A stretch of DNA of 64,000 nt from Steromphala cineraria. Its lineage: Eukaryota; Mollusca; Gastropoda; Trochida; Trochidae. The notes below the pieces were generated by a model. It saw nothing but the letters and a program-made list of their open reading frames with translations. It did not search any database and was not told the DNA's origin. The translations under genes and the position numbers were made by a program. Below are positions 26,902 through 33,879 of this stretch, piece by piece. The stretch is taken from the NCBI GenBank assembly GCA_916613615.1, contig OU744732.1, positions 56,814,727 through 56,878,726 of the forward strand. The letters run 5' to 3'. The stretch's first letter is position 1. The number at the start of each line of letters is the position of its first letter.

Positions 26902-27523
26902 ATTTGACACAAAAGAGTTATCAGAGAAAAAAGGGATTTTATAAACTATTCCTTTCTCATGAAGTTAAACCGATGTAATTCAATAATTAACACTAAGAGT
27001 TGATTTTTTTAACAATGTTACCATTTTCAACGGTATTTTTGTGTGTAAAAACAAGAAAATGAAAAACTGCTTCTGCAAAAAGGGCATATGTGAATAGATC
27101 ACATGTGCCCTTTTTGAATTCAGATATATAATTTGTTAGTGGTTAGGAACTATATATAGCATTTAGGTTTTCGTAAGGGTATTTTCATTTACTAATCCAT
27201 TTAAAACTATAGTAAGGTACAATCATAATGTATACCAATGACCTAATAGCATGTGTTATCATCTAAAGGCTAGTTTGTCTTGGTGTTTTGTCATAGTTTG
27301 ACTGAACTGCAAACTCTTTTGTCATTCATGATGTCAAAATAAAAATAACAAAAGTATAGTTGAAAAATTTATTTTTTGTTAAACAATAACAGAATGGAAT
27401 AAATTTGGCACAAAAGATTTCATTTTGTAAACATAATCTCTTTAAAATAGAATGTGAAACAAACCTCAACATGAACAAACAATATGGAAATTGTATGAAG
27501 CTATCGATATTTGAATATGAGCT
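26902..27523. other. Nested transposon, downstream non-coding region
   Basis: This is AT-rich sequence between the left terminal repeat and the stop of the F-box frame. It holds the palindrome at 27077-27115 and a minus-strand AATAAA at about 27368-27373 that could serve as a polyadenylation signal for the leftward genes. Nothing else is recognised. Confidence 0.5.
27077..27115. repeat. Left subterminal palindrome (AAAAAGGGCAYATGTG core)
   Basis: Arms of 16 bp (27077-27092 and 27100-27115) around a 7-bp loop form a hairpin with one mismatch. The core resembles AAGGTCACATGT in the terminal repeat and the palindrome at 32491-32529. Such subterminal repeats are commonly transposase-binding sites. 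Confidence 0.75.
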
Positions 27524-28253
27524 TCAAGGAATTTCATATAAATCTACTTGAAGATCAGAGCGTTCTAAGAACAATGTTTCAAACTCCTCGAAATTGCACT
27601 TGTGAGATGGAGATGCTTCAAGTGTGTTCAAGAATGGTAGATACCATAAGATGAGGCCTAGGTCATGTACAGAAATACAAAAGGATCCCTTGATGTTTAA
27701 GTGTTCAATACTGAAACATGACCTTATGATAACCTTTAAGTTACTCATGTCTAAACCCTGACACTTATATAAACTCAAGTGAATAACATTTGAACAAGAA
27801 CATATAAATTCAAACTGGTCAGACGGAATGTGTGTGAAGTCAAGGATAAGTCTCTTCAAAAATACTATGTTTGGTAAAAACTGCAGTGTTTGCAAATAAA
27901 GGTTACATCCAAGATCCAATGAAGATAAAGATTTACACATGCTCAGTTTATCACATATGTCCATCTGAGTAACATCACCAATGTCTCCTGAAAAGAAGAG
28001 ATGCTTCATGTCTTGAGCATGAGCAAACAGGTTGTTCAACACCGTTTGTGTGTACACCATTGGCCCAAATCGCTTCAGTGAAATGTGTCTCCAGAGATCA
28101 GGAACGTTAAGAAGAAGGTACAGTCTTTTGCAAACCAAACTGAGGCTGTTGTAGATGAGTCTAAATGGCATGTTCACTTCCAGGATGGTGATGATGTAGA
28201 GGAGGATCTCGTCAGGCAGATGAAGAAGATGACTCTGTTGGCACACATCTGAA
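27524..28253 (-). CDS. F-box/leucine-rich-repeat protein exon carried by the transposon
   Basis: This is probably a substrate-recognition subunit of an SCF-type (Skp1-cullin-F-box) ubiquitin ligase, by family analogy. The frame encodes about 242 residues, ending at a TGA (27524-27526). An F-box occupies roughly the first 50 residues (LLHLPDEILLYI, then LVCKRL and DLWRHISL), followed by irregular leucine-rich repeats (for example LSSLDLG, LKRLILDF, VIHLSLYKC, IEHLNIKG). No ATG precedes the F-box: the open frame begins after a TGA, and the first in-frame Met falls inside the domain. A good acceptor (TGTAATGTTTCAG) ends at 28254, so I take this as a 3' exon needing one upstream base of a split codon from an unidentified donor. 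It lies 213 bp downstream of the transposase gene on the same strand. Its start is uncertain, and so is whether it is expressed. Confidence 0.72.
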
Positions 28254-28466
28254 ACATTACAACAAAACAAGCTCTTTAGCTTATAGTTTCACATTTTGAC
28301 TGTGCAGAGTTTACATAAAAACACACCTGTAACAAGGAGTGAGAATATTATTGATTTGTTACGTGTAAACCATCAAACATCTAACTTCACCAATGTGATA
28401 CAAAACATTAATGAGTGGTATTAAATATGGACCATGATTAAATGCATTGATTTCTACATTATTTAC
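28254..28466 (-). other. Putative intron/intergenic gap with splice-like signals
   Basis: On the minus strand, the transposase stop codon TAG (28467-28469) is immediately followed by GTAAAT, a good donor. The gap then has two acceptor-like tracts: CTCACTCCTTGTTACAG ending near 28329 and TGTAATGTTTCAG ending at 28254. Using this donor would keep the stop codon, so it cannot fuse the two proteins. Confidence 0.4.
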
Positions 28467-30815
28467 CTAATCTGAATCACTTTCATCTACTGCTGACACC
28501 TCATCAACGCATGGCAGAGATTGGTAGAACTCCTTATGCTGGGTAGGAATGTGCTTCTCTGCAATCCTCTGAAGGTCATCAAGTTTAGGTTTCTTCAGAC
28601 CGATCAGACTGGAGTATGCCTTTGGGAAAGTTGATGAGTGTTGTAGTTTGCATCCTCTTTTCAGGAGAACAACCTTCTTCCATGGCTCCATGAAGCTGAA
28701 GGTATACCGGCACCAGACTTCTCCTGGATGAGCGACAACATTTTCTTCAAGTGTGATGGGGTCGATCTCGGTGCTTTCTCCATAGGAAAACCACATGACA
28801 CTCCTTATTTGCAGTTTGTCACCATCAACGGACTTCAACTGTTTTCTGATGTTAGAATCTGTAGAGCCCCTGACATCCAGAATTTCAGTGTGTGACATCT
28901 TCACGACATCAAAAAATGGTGGCTTGACTCTCGCTTTCTTAACAATCTCAATCCAGTCATCCACAGTGAAGATATTGTTGGACTTTCTTTTCCGCATTTC
29001 AATGACAGAGAAGTCTTCATCATTTGGTAGGAAAGTGTGTCCCGACACCAAGATAAAGTGGTCTATGCTCTGGTACCTCTTGTCCTCATCAGCAAGTGTC
29101 AGCAGAAAGTACATCATAGTGCGGTTCTTGTTTTGACCTCCACACCCATCTGATATCAAATTCAGTGCTTTGGCTCCTGTTTGATGGCTGAGAAGGAACT
29201 TGTTCAGGCAGGATGTCACTTCATTGCTGCCCCTTTTGGCTTCATGCTCTGGCCACATGAACATTGTTGCCGCAGATGGGTTGGTATCATGTATACCAAA
29301 ATTATACACCCATAGTTGTCTGCAATAGAAGATGTCTGAATGGCTCAGAACAGGCAAAGGCAGGTTTTGTTCAAAGTCAAAAGTGAATGTATCACATGCA
29401 TTTACCGTGCAAGGATCCTGATCAAATTTTCTCTCGCGACCAATCCATGAAGTTTGTGAAACCTCTTTCTTGTTTCTGAGAATGTCATAACCTTTGTCTG
29501 CTTTTGATTGGTGCAACGCCAGTTTGGTTTCAGCAGCCTGCAATTTCTTTTTGATGTCAACTTGTGATGCATCATCCAGCTTCTCATCATTTAGAGTATG
29601 GTTGCAGCAATCTATTTCAACCTTAAGAGAGTCACACAGAGAACAGGTGTCTGACCGTGGTTGACCAAAGCTAAGGTTGAACTCATTGTTGAATATTTCT
29701 CTGTATATCCTCTCCTTCACAGGGCCAGAGTAGTCGCCACCTTCCATCATCTCATCATAGTAGTCAGGTTGATGCTTCTGGACAAACAACATCCACATTC
29801 GTCGTACAGAGAGGTCCTCTGGCAAATACTTCCTGGAACTATCACGTCTACTGTAGTAAGACTCTCTTGCTGGGAAACTGTTGATGTGTTCACGTATCTT
29901 ATCTTTGATAACTTCTGGTGTCTTGCGGTGTTGCTGATGTTTACCACGTTTATCCTTTGGTGGTGTGGAAATTGACTCCTTCAAATGAAACTGTAGTCTC
30001 CGCAGACGTTTTGCAGTAATGCCATACACGGACATGAATGCAATCTTGCATACAGTTATCTTCTGTCCATTTTTTAGGAGAATTTCATACTTGTACGACT
30101 CTTCTTTCTTCTTCTCTCCAGTCTTTAGAGCCTCATTTCGTCTACGGACAATTTTACGGCGGAAGACAAGACCAAATAGAAAAGAGTCTTGCTGGTCCTT
30201 GTTGCCAATGTCCAAAAAGTCTTTGAACAAATCATTGCAGTCCTCGGTGGAAATCTTATCAGCACATTTCATGCGGCATTGACATGGTGGGCCTGAACGA
30301 GTTTGAGCAGGAATGGCTTTGCCCTTTGTGTTAACATATAGCTGTCCTCTTGCTCGTTTAGCTTTATTTACATTTCGTTTCCACAGGGCCTCATTTTTCT
30401 GTCTTTTTCTTGATTTTTTTGCAATTTTTGTTCCCAAATCTTCTTTGTTTGTATCCATTTGAGCATCAACTTCATTGCCTTCTTCATTACCTTCTTCATT
30501 ACCTTCTTCATTACTTTCACTATCTGACGAAGAAGTCGGATTATGAAAATCTGGATCTTTCAGTGCATCATCAGTTTCAGTTTCTTCAGATTCACCTTCA
30601 TTTACAGTACATGCAGTTACACTCTCACATGCTGCTACAGGGATATGTATGTCCGAGAACACATGCTCACCTTCCTGTGACAAGTCAGTATTCCAGAGAG
30701 GGCTGAATGTGCTGCAGGACTGGTCCAAGGTAGAATCCTGTGATTCGGACAGCTCCTGTGACTCCATAGCCAAGAGAAGGTCCTTCGCCTCTTCGGCAGT
30801 GTATCGTCTCGCCAT
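28467..30815 (-). CDS. Probable DDE-type transposase, 782 aa, of the nested element
   Basis: This is an intact 782-codon gene. The ATG is the first Met after an in-frame TAA seven codons upstream, and a TAG stop lies at 28467-28469. The first 150 residues are acidic and low-complexity (Glu-Glu-Gly-Asn repeats at about 103-114) with a basic KKSRKRQK stretch at 133-140, likely a nuclear localisation signal. A CxCxxxC cluster (C178, C180, C184) and CSLC (C391, C394) plus CCNH (403-406) suggest zinc binding. The C-terminal half looks like an RNase H-type core: FDFEQ (D480), SDGCGGQNK (D556), then HTFLPNDEDF (H593, D599, D601) and E606. The order resembles a widespread family of uncharacterised metazoan proteins with a CCGQxKN/CGGQNKN core. 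The transposase role is inferred from those motifs, its place between terminal repeats and the lack of any other candidate. Which acidic residue is third in the triad is uncertain. Confidence 0.8.
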   Translation of the reverse strand: MARRYTAEEAKDLLLAMESQELSESQDSTLDQSCSTFSPLWNTDLSQEGEHVFSDIHIPVAACESVTACTVNEGESEETETDDALKDPDFHNPTSSSDSESNEEGNEEGNEEGNEVDAQMDTNKEDLGTKIAKKSRKRQKNEALWKRNVNKAKRARGQLYVNTKGKAIPAQTRSGPPCQCRMKCADKISTEDCNDLFKDFLDIGNKDQQDSFLFGLVFRRKIVRRRNEALKTGEKKKEESYKYEILLKNGQKITVCKIAFMSVYGITAKRLRRLQFHLKESISTPPKDKRGKHQQHRKTPEVIKDKIREHINSFPARESYYSRRDSSRKYLPEDLSVRRMWMLFVQKHQPDYYDEMMEGGDYSGPVKERIYREIFNNEFNLSFGQPRSDTCSLCDSLKVEIDCCNHTLNDEKLDDASQVDIKKKLQAAETKLALHQSKADKGYDILRNKKEVSQTSWIGRERKFDQDPCTVNACDTFTFDFEQNLPLPVLSHSDIFYCRQLWVYNFGIHDTNPSAATMFMWPEHEAKRGSNEVTSCLNKFLLSHQTGAKALNLISDGCGGQNKNRTMMYFLLTLADEDKRYQSIDHFILVSGHTFLPNDEDFSVIEMRKRKSNNIFTVDDWIEIVKKARVKPPFFDVVKMSHTEILDVRGSTDSNIRKQLKSVDGDKLQIRSVMWFSYGESTEIDPITLEENVVAHPGEVWCRYTFSFMEPWKKVVLLKRGCKLQHSSTFPKAYSSLIGLKKPKLDDLQRIAEKHIPTQHKEFYQSLPCVDEVSAVDESDSD

Positions 30816-31049
30816 CTCAATCTCTTTCTCTGGTTAATCTGTGTAGATAGACATTGAATTATATTCAAGAAGGAATAGTTTAGGGTTAACAAAAATCCTT
30901 ATCTCATTCTTCCACTGCTCCTAATTCAAGTGTCCAATCTATTTTCCCCCTTTGAATATGCATGTTCTTATTTCTCTCTTGAAAAGAAAATCTTTTTTGA
31001 TATCAATATTTTTTTGTAAAAATTCATTCCAAATATTAATCATTAAAAG
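30816..31049. other. Upstream region of the nested transposase gene
   Basis: This AT-rich stretch lies between the transposase start and the minisatellite and presumably forms the 5' untranslated region and promoter. I see no clear promoter element. Confidence 0.4.
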
Positions 31050-31054
31050 ACCAC

Positions 31055-31930
31055 CTGGGAAATATTTTGGCAGATGAGGACAGAGGAGAGGAAAGAGGGG
31101 AAATGGGAGGGTCAAATGAACAGGAGGGATTTGGAGAAATTTTCCAATATCTCATTGAATTTTATAACATGGGCATATTTTATTGCATGATTGTGAAAGT
31201 CTTGTATTATTTGACAATAAATTATTGTTATTTGTTTCATAACACCAATCATGGAAAATATTTTGGCAGATGAGGACAGAGGAGAGGAAAGAGGGGAAAT
31301 GGGAGGGTCAAATGGACAGGAGGGATTTGGAGAAATTTTCCAATATCTCATTGAATTTTATAACATGGGCATATTTTATTGCATGATTGTGAAAGTCTTG
31401 TATTATTTGACAATAAATTATTGTTATTTGTTTCATAACACCAATCATGGAAAATATTTTGGCAGATGAGGACAGAGGAGAGGAAAGAGGGGAAATGGCA
31501 GGGTCAAATGGACAGGAGGGATTTGGAGAAATTTTCCAATATCTCATTGAATTTTATAACATGGGCATATTTTATTGCATGATTGTGAAAGTCTTGTATT
31601 ATTTGACAATAAATTATTGTTATTTGTTTCATAACACCAATCATGGAAAATATTTTGGCAGATGAGGACAGAGGAGAGGAAAGAGGGGAAATGGGAGGGT
31701 CAAATGGACAGGAGGGATTTAGAGAAATTTTCCAATATCTCATTGAATTTTATAACATGGGCATATTTTATTGCATGATTGTGAAAGTCTTGTATTATTT
31801 GACAATAAATTATTGTTATTTGTTTCATAACACCAATCATGGAAAATATTTTGGCAGATGAGGACAGAGGAGAGGAAAGAGGGGAAATGGGAGGGTCAAA
31901 TGGACAGGAGGGATTTGGAGAAATTTTCAA
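31055..31930. repeat. 196-bp minisatellite, about 4.5 units, inside the nested transposon
   Basis: Units repeat with an exact 196-bp period (GGCAGATGAGGACAGAGG at 31069, 31265, 31461, 31657 and 31853). Each has a purine-rich half (GGACAGAGGAGAGGAAAGAG) and an AT-rich half. Only scattered single-base differences separate the units, so the array is young or homogenised. Frames on both strands stay open for 72-79 codons per unit, but 196 is not a multiple of three and the frames end in each unit. I do not call them genes. Confidence 0.95.
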
Positions 31931-32090
31931 ACGAAAATTTTAGCTATCATGATGAAATTCAAATATTTCATTGCTTGCATATTCAATCCATCTTATATTT
32001 CATAATAGAACAATATTTGTTTCTTTATAGATAGAGAATAAGGGGGGGAACCGTTCTTGGCTGAGAAAATACAAGAAAATGTTTTCCATG

Positions 32091-32107
32091 AAAAAGGACA
32101 CATGTGC
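32091..32107 (+). repeat. Subterminal motif copy AAAAAGGACACATGTGC
   Basis: This is a single direct copy of the subterminal core. A second copy, with A for T at one position, is at 32266-32282. Confidence 0.65.
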
Positions 32108-32265
32108 AAAATCTGTTACAAAATCATGTAGACATCTAACTGAATGCCATGCAAGGAATATGATAAAAAAGAGAACAATCACATTAAAATAATGTAAAGT
32201 TAATCAATATCTAACATATATTTACATAGAGTAATAGAAAAACATTATCCACAATAGTTGAATGG

Positions 32266-32282
32266 AAAAAGGACACAAGTGC
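32266..32282 (+). repeat. Subterminal motif copy AAAAAGGACACAAGTGC
   Basis: This is the second single copy of the core motif, 175 bp after the one at 32091-32107 and about 225 bp before the right palindrome. Confidence 0.65.
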
Positions 32283-32490
32283 AACAAACATTTAATTACC
32301 TCTTTTTAAAGTTTATATTTATGAAATACATCAATAAACGCTGGATACATTAGAGAAGTGATGTTAAATATATGTTGATGGCATGTATTTAAGCATTTGA
32401 TTACTCTAAGAGTTGATATGTTATTGCTAGAATACTTACATGGCAACTTGAACTTGACAACCATGCTGCTTGAAAGAACGGTCCACTGAA

Positions 32491-32529
32491 GAAGGGCACA
32501 AGTGCACAATGAGCACATGTGCCCTTTTC
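32491..32529. repeat. Right subterminal palindrome
   Basis: GAAGGGCACAAGTGC (32491-32505) is opposed by GCACATGTGCCCTTTTC (32513-32529), leaving a 7-bp loop. The core is the same as in the left palindrome at 27077-27115, at a comparable distance from the element end. Confidence 0.75.
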
Positions 32530-32661
32530 GCTGCTGACACGACCACATGTTTTTTACGTTTTTTAAAAAAAATACTTGAGACAAGATATTTTTCTCATTG
32601 GAACTAAAATGTTCATCATGAGTGCTGTGTGAAATGATAATAATATGTATTTTATAAAAAA

Positions 32662-32693
32662 TGTTACATGTGACCTTATTGCATGCACCCCTT
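32662..32693. repeat. Right terminal inverted repeat of the nested transposon
   Basis: It ends TTGCATGCACCCCTT and is the inverted partner of 26870-26901. It is followed by CAATTG at 32694-32699. Confidence 0.92.
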
Positions 32694-33593
32694 CAATTGC
32701 TGTAAATTTGCAGGAGCAGGGTCCAGTCTTCTAAGTGCACGGTCAAGCTGATCCCAAGCATGTTCTATCGGATTCATATCCGGACTTTTTGAAGGCCAGG
32801 GCAATCTTGTTACTCCTTGTGCCTGAATGAAAGCGTTCACTGTACGTGCACGATGGGCTGGTGCATTATCGTCCTGCAACAGGAAGTTGTTGCCATACAC
32901 TCTTCTTGCATGTGGGAGGCAAACGGTTTCAAGAAGACGTCTGTACGACCTCTGGTTGACGTTTCCTTGAAGGACGACAAGATCCGTTTTACCGTTATGG
33001 TGTATTCCTGCCCATACGTGTACAGAACCGCCACCGTGGGCAACCTGATGCTGCAGACAGTCGTCATTGAGCCTTTCCCCACGTAAACGTCGCACTCTCA
33101 TTCTCCTGTCCACCTTATGCAGTAGGAAACGAGACTCGTCAGTAAATATGACGTGACGCCAATGTCCAAGTTGGATTCTGCGGTGCTGCTGCGCCCAAGC
33201 AAGCCGTGCCCTGCGGTTGGCCAGTGTCCAGAATGGTTTGATGGCAGGTCTTCTTGCCTTATATCCATGCTGGAGCAACCTGTTCACTACAGTTCTCCGG
33301 CAAATGGGCGTATTAATATGAGCCCCCCATCTCTGTGCAAGAGTCAAAGACGAAAGACGTCTATGACGTCGGGTCAAACGAAGAAGAATTCTATCCTGAC
33401 GAACCGTAGTTTTCTTGGGACGGCCTGAAGACTTATTCGGAACAACATTTCCCTGTATGGCGTGCAGTCTTTTAATCCTTTGAACAGTTCTAACACTGAC
33501 GTTACATGCTGCAGCAATGACACGATTCGAAGCGCCACCACGACTCATGCCAATGATTTCATGTCTGATTCCTGGTGGAGTGGGACCAGGCAT
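32694..33593 (-). pseudogene. Tc1-like DD34E transposase, N-terminal part (interrupted gene)
   Basis: This encodes residues 1-300 of a transposase that cuts and pastes the Tc1 element at TA sites. The ATG at 33591-33593 starts MPGPTPPGIRHE. Residues about 10-110 form the paired-like helix-turn-helix DNA-binding region, including a GRPKKT hook. The catalytic domain follows, with the first Asp in IFTDESRF, the second in QDDNAPAH and the Glu in PDMNPIEHAWD. I count 34 residues between the last two, giving DD34E. The gene is open with no internal stop or frameshift until it is broken after the Leu codon at 32697-32699, where the nested element begins. Beyond that the frame reads five foreign codons into the inserted terminal repeat. 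The last 40 codons lie at 26741-26863. The family and mechanism are well established; that this copy was active until the nested insertion is my inference. Confidence 0.93.
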
Positions 33594-33879
33594 GGTCTAT
33601 GCTTTTCAGAAACTATAGTCGTGAAGCTGTATCTTATGAAAGAGGTCTATAGTAATCGATGGAAATGACAAACCTAAGGAGACAAATTTCCATCATTTCA
33701 ATGAAATGCACGTGGTCTACATGAAACCGCTGACACTGTTCATTGTAAAGTGTGAGTTAATGTAACTTCATGCCTGTAATGACATTTCCATGGAAAACCA
33801 ACATTGCCATGCATACAATGTGATATAAACTCCAATTTAATTAAATATTAGGGGGTGACAAAAATTTTTGCCATGAGTG
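33594..33879. other. Tc1 element 5' untranslated region and right terminal repeat
   Basis: This lies upstream of the Tc1 transposase and ends in the inverted repeat TTTTTGCCATGAGTG (ending at 33879), next to the TA target. Nothing else is evident. Confidence 0.7.

Larger units (their letters stand above)
31931..32661. other. Nested transposon, distal 5' non-coding region
   Basis: This region holds the direct motif copies at 32091 and 32266 and the palindrome at 32491-32529. The open frames 32000-32182 and 32306-32584 run across these motifs and show no domain. Confidence 0.5.
26870..32693 (-). mobile_element. Nested 5.8 kb DNA transposon with probable DDE transposase and F-box cargo
   Basis: This 5824-bp element lies inside the Tc1 transposase gene. 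Its ends are 32-bp inverted repeats (26870-26901 and 32662-32693) starting AAGGGGTGCATGCAA, with two mismatches. CAATTG flanks both sides (26864-26869 and 32694-32699). Because CAATTG is palindromic, the duplication could be 6, 4 or 2 bp, but the reading frame of the interrupted gene shows only one CAATTG originally. In minus-strand order the element holds subterminal palindromes, a 196-bp minisatellite, a 782-codon gene, an F-box/LRR reading frame and another palindrome. Low terminal divergence and an intact gene suggest a recent insertion. I cannot assign it to a named superfamily from sequence alone. Confidence 0.9.
26409..33879 (-). mobile_element. Tc1/mariner DNA transposon, split by a nested element
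   Basis: The element is bounded by inverted repeats of about 28 bp: CACTCATGGCAAAAAT at 26409 and its reverse complement ending at 33879. TA dinucleotides lie outside (26407-26408 and 33880-33881). Copy B carries the uninterrupted site at 15960-15961 (AATATACATTAA), which proves the insertion and the TA duplication. Removing the nested element and one target copy leaves about 1.64 kb, the normal length for Tc1 elements. The single transposase gene is on the minus strand. Confidence 0.95.

Noticed and set aside
26519..26944. 141-codon plus-strand frame crossing the nested insertion border
   Set aside because: It spans the antisense of the Tc1 C-terminus and the terminal repeat of the inner element, so it cannot be an ancestral gene.
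28795..30837. Several plus-strand open frames opposite the 782-codon gene
   Set aside because: They are antisense shadows of the transposase. The minus-strand frame is far longer and has family motifs.
31067..31930. Open frames of 72-79 codons on both strands of the 196-bp repeats
   Set aside because: They arise from the repeat itself. The period is not a multiple of three, and each frame ends within a unit.
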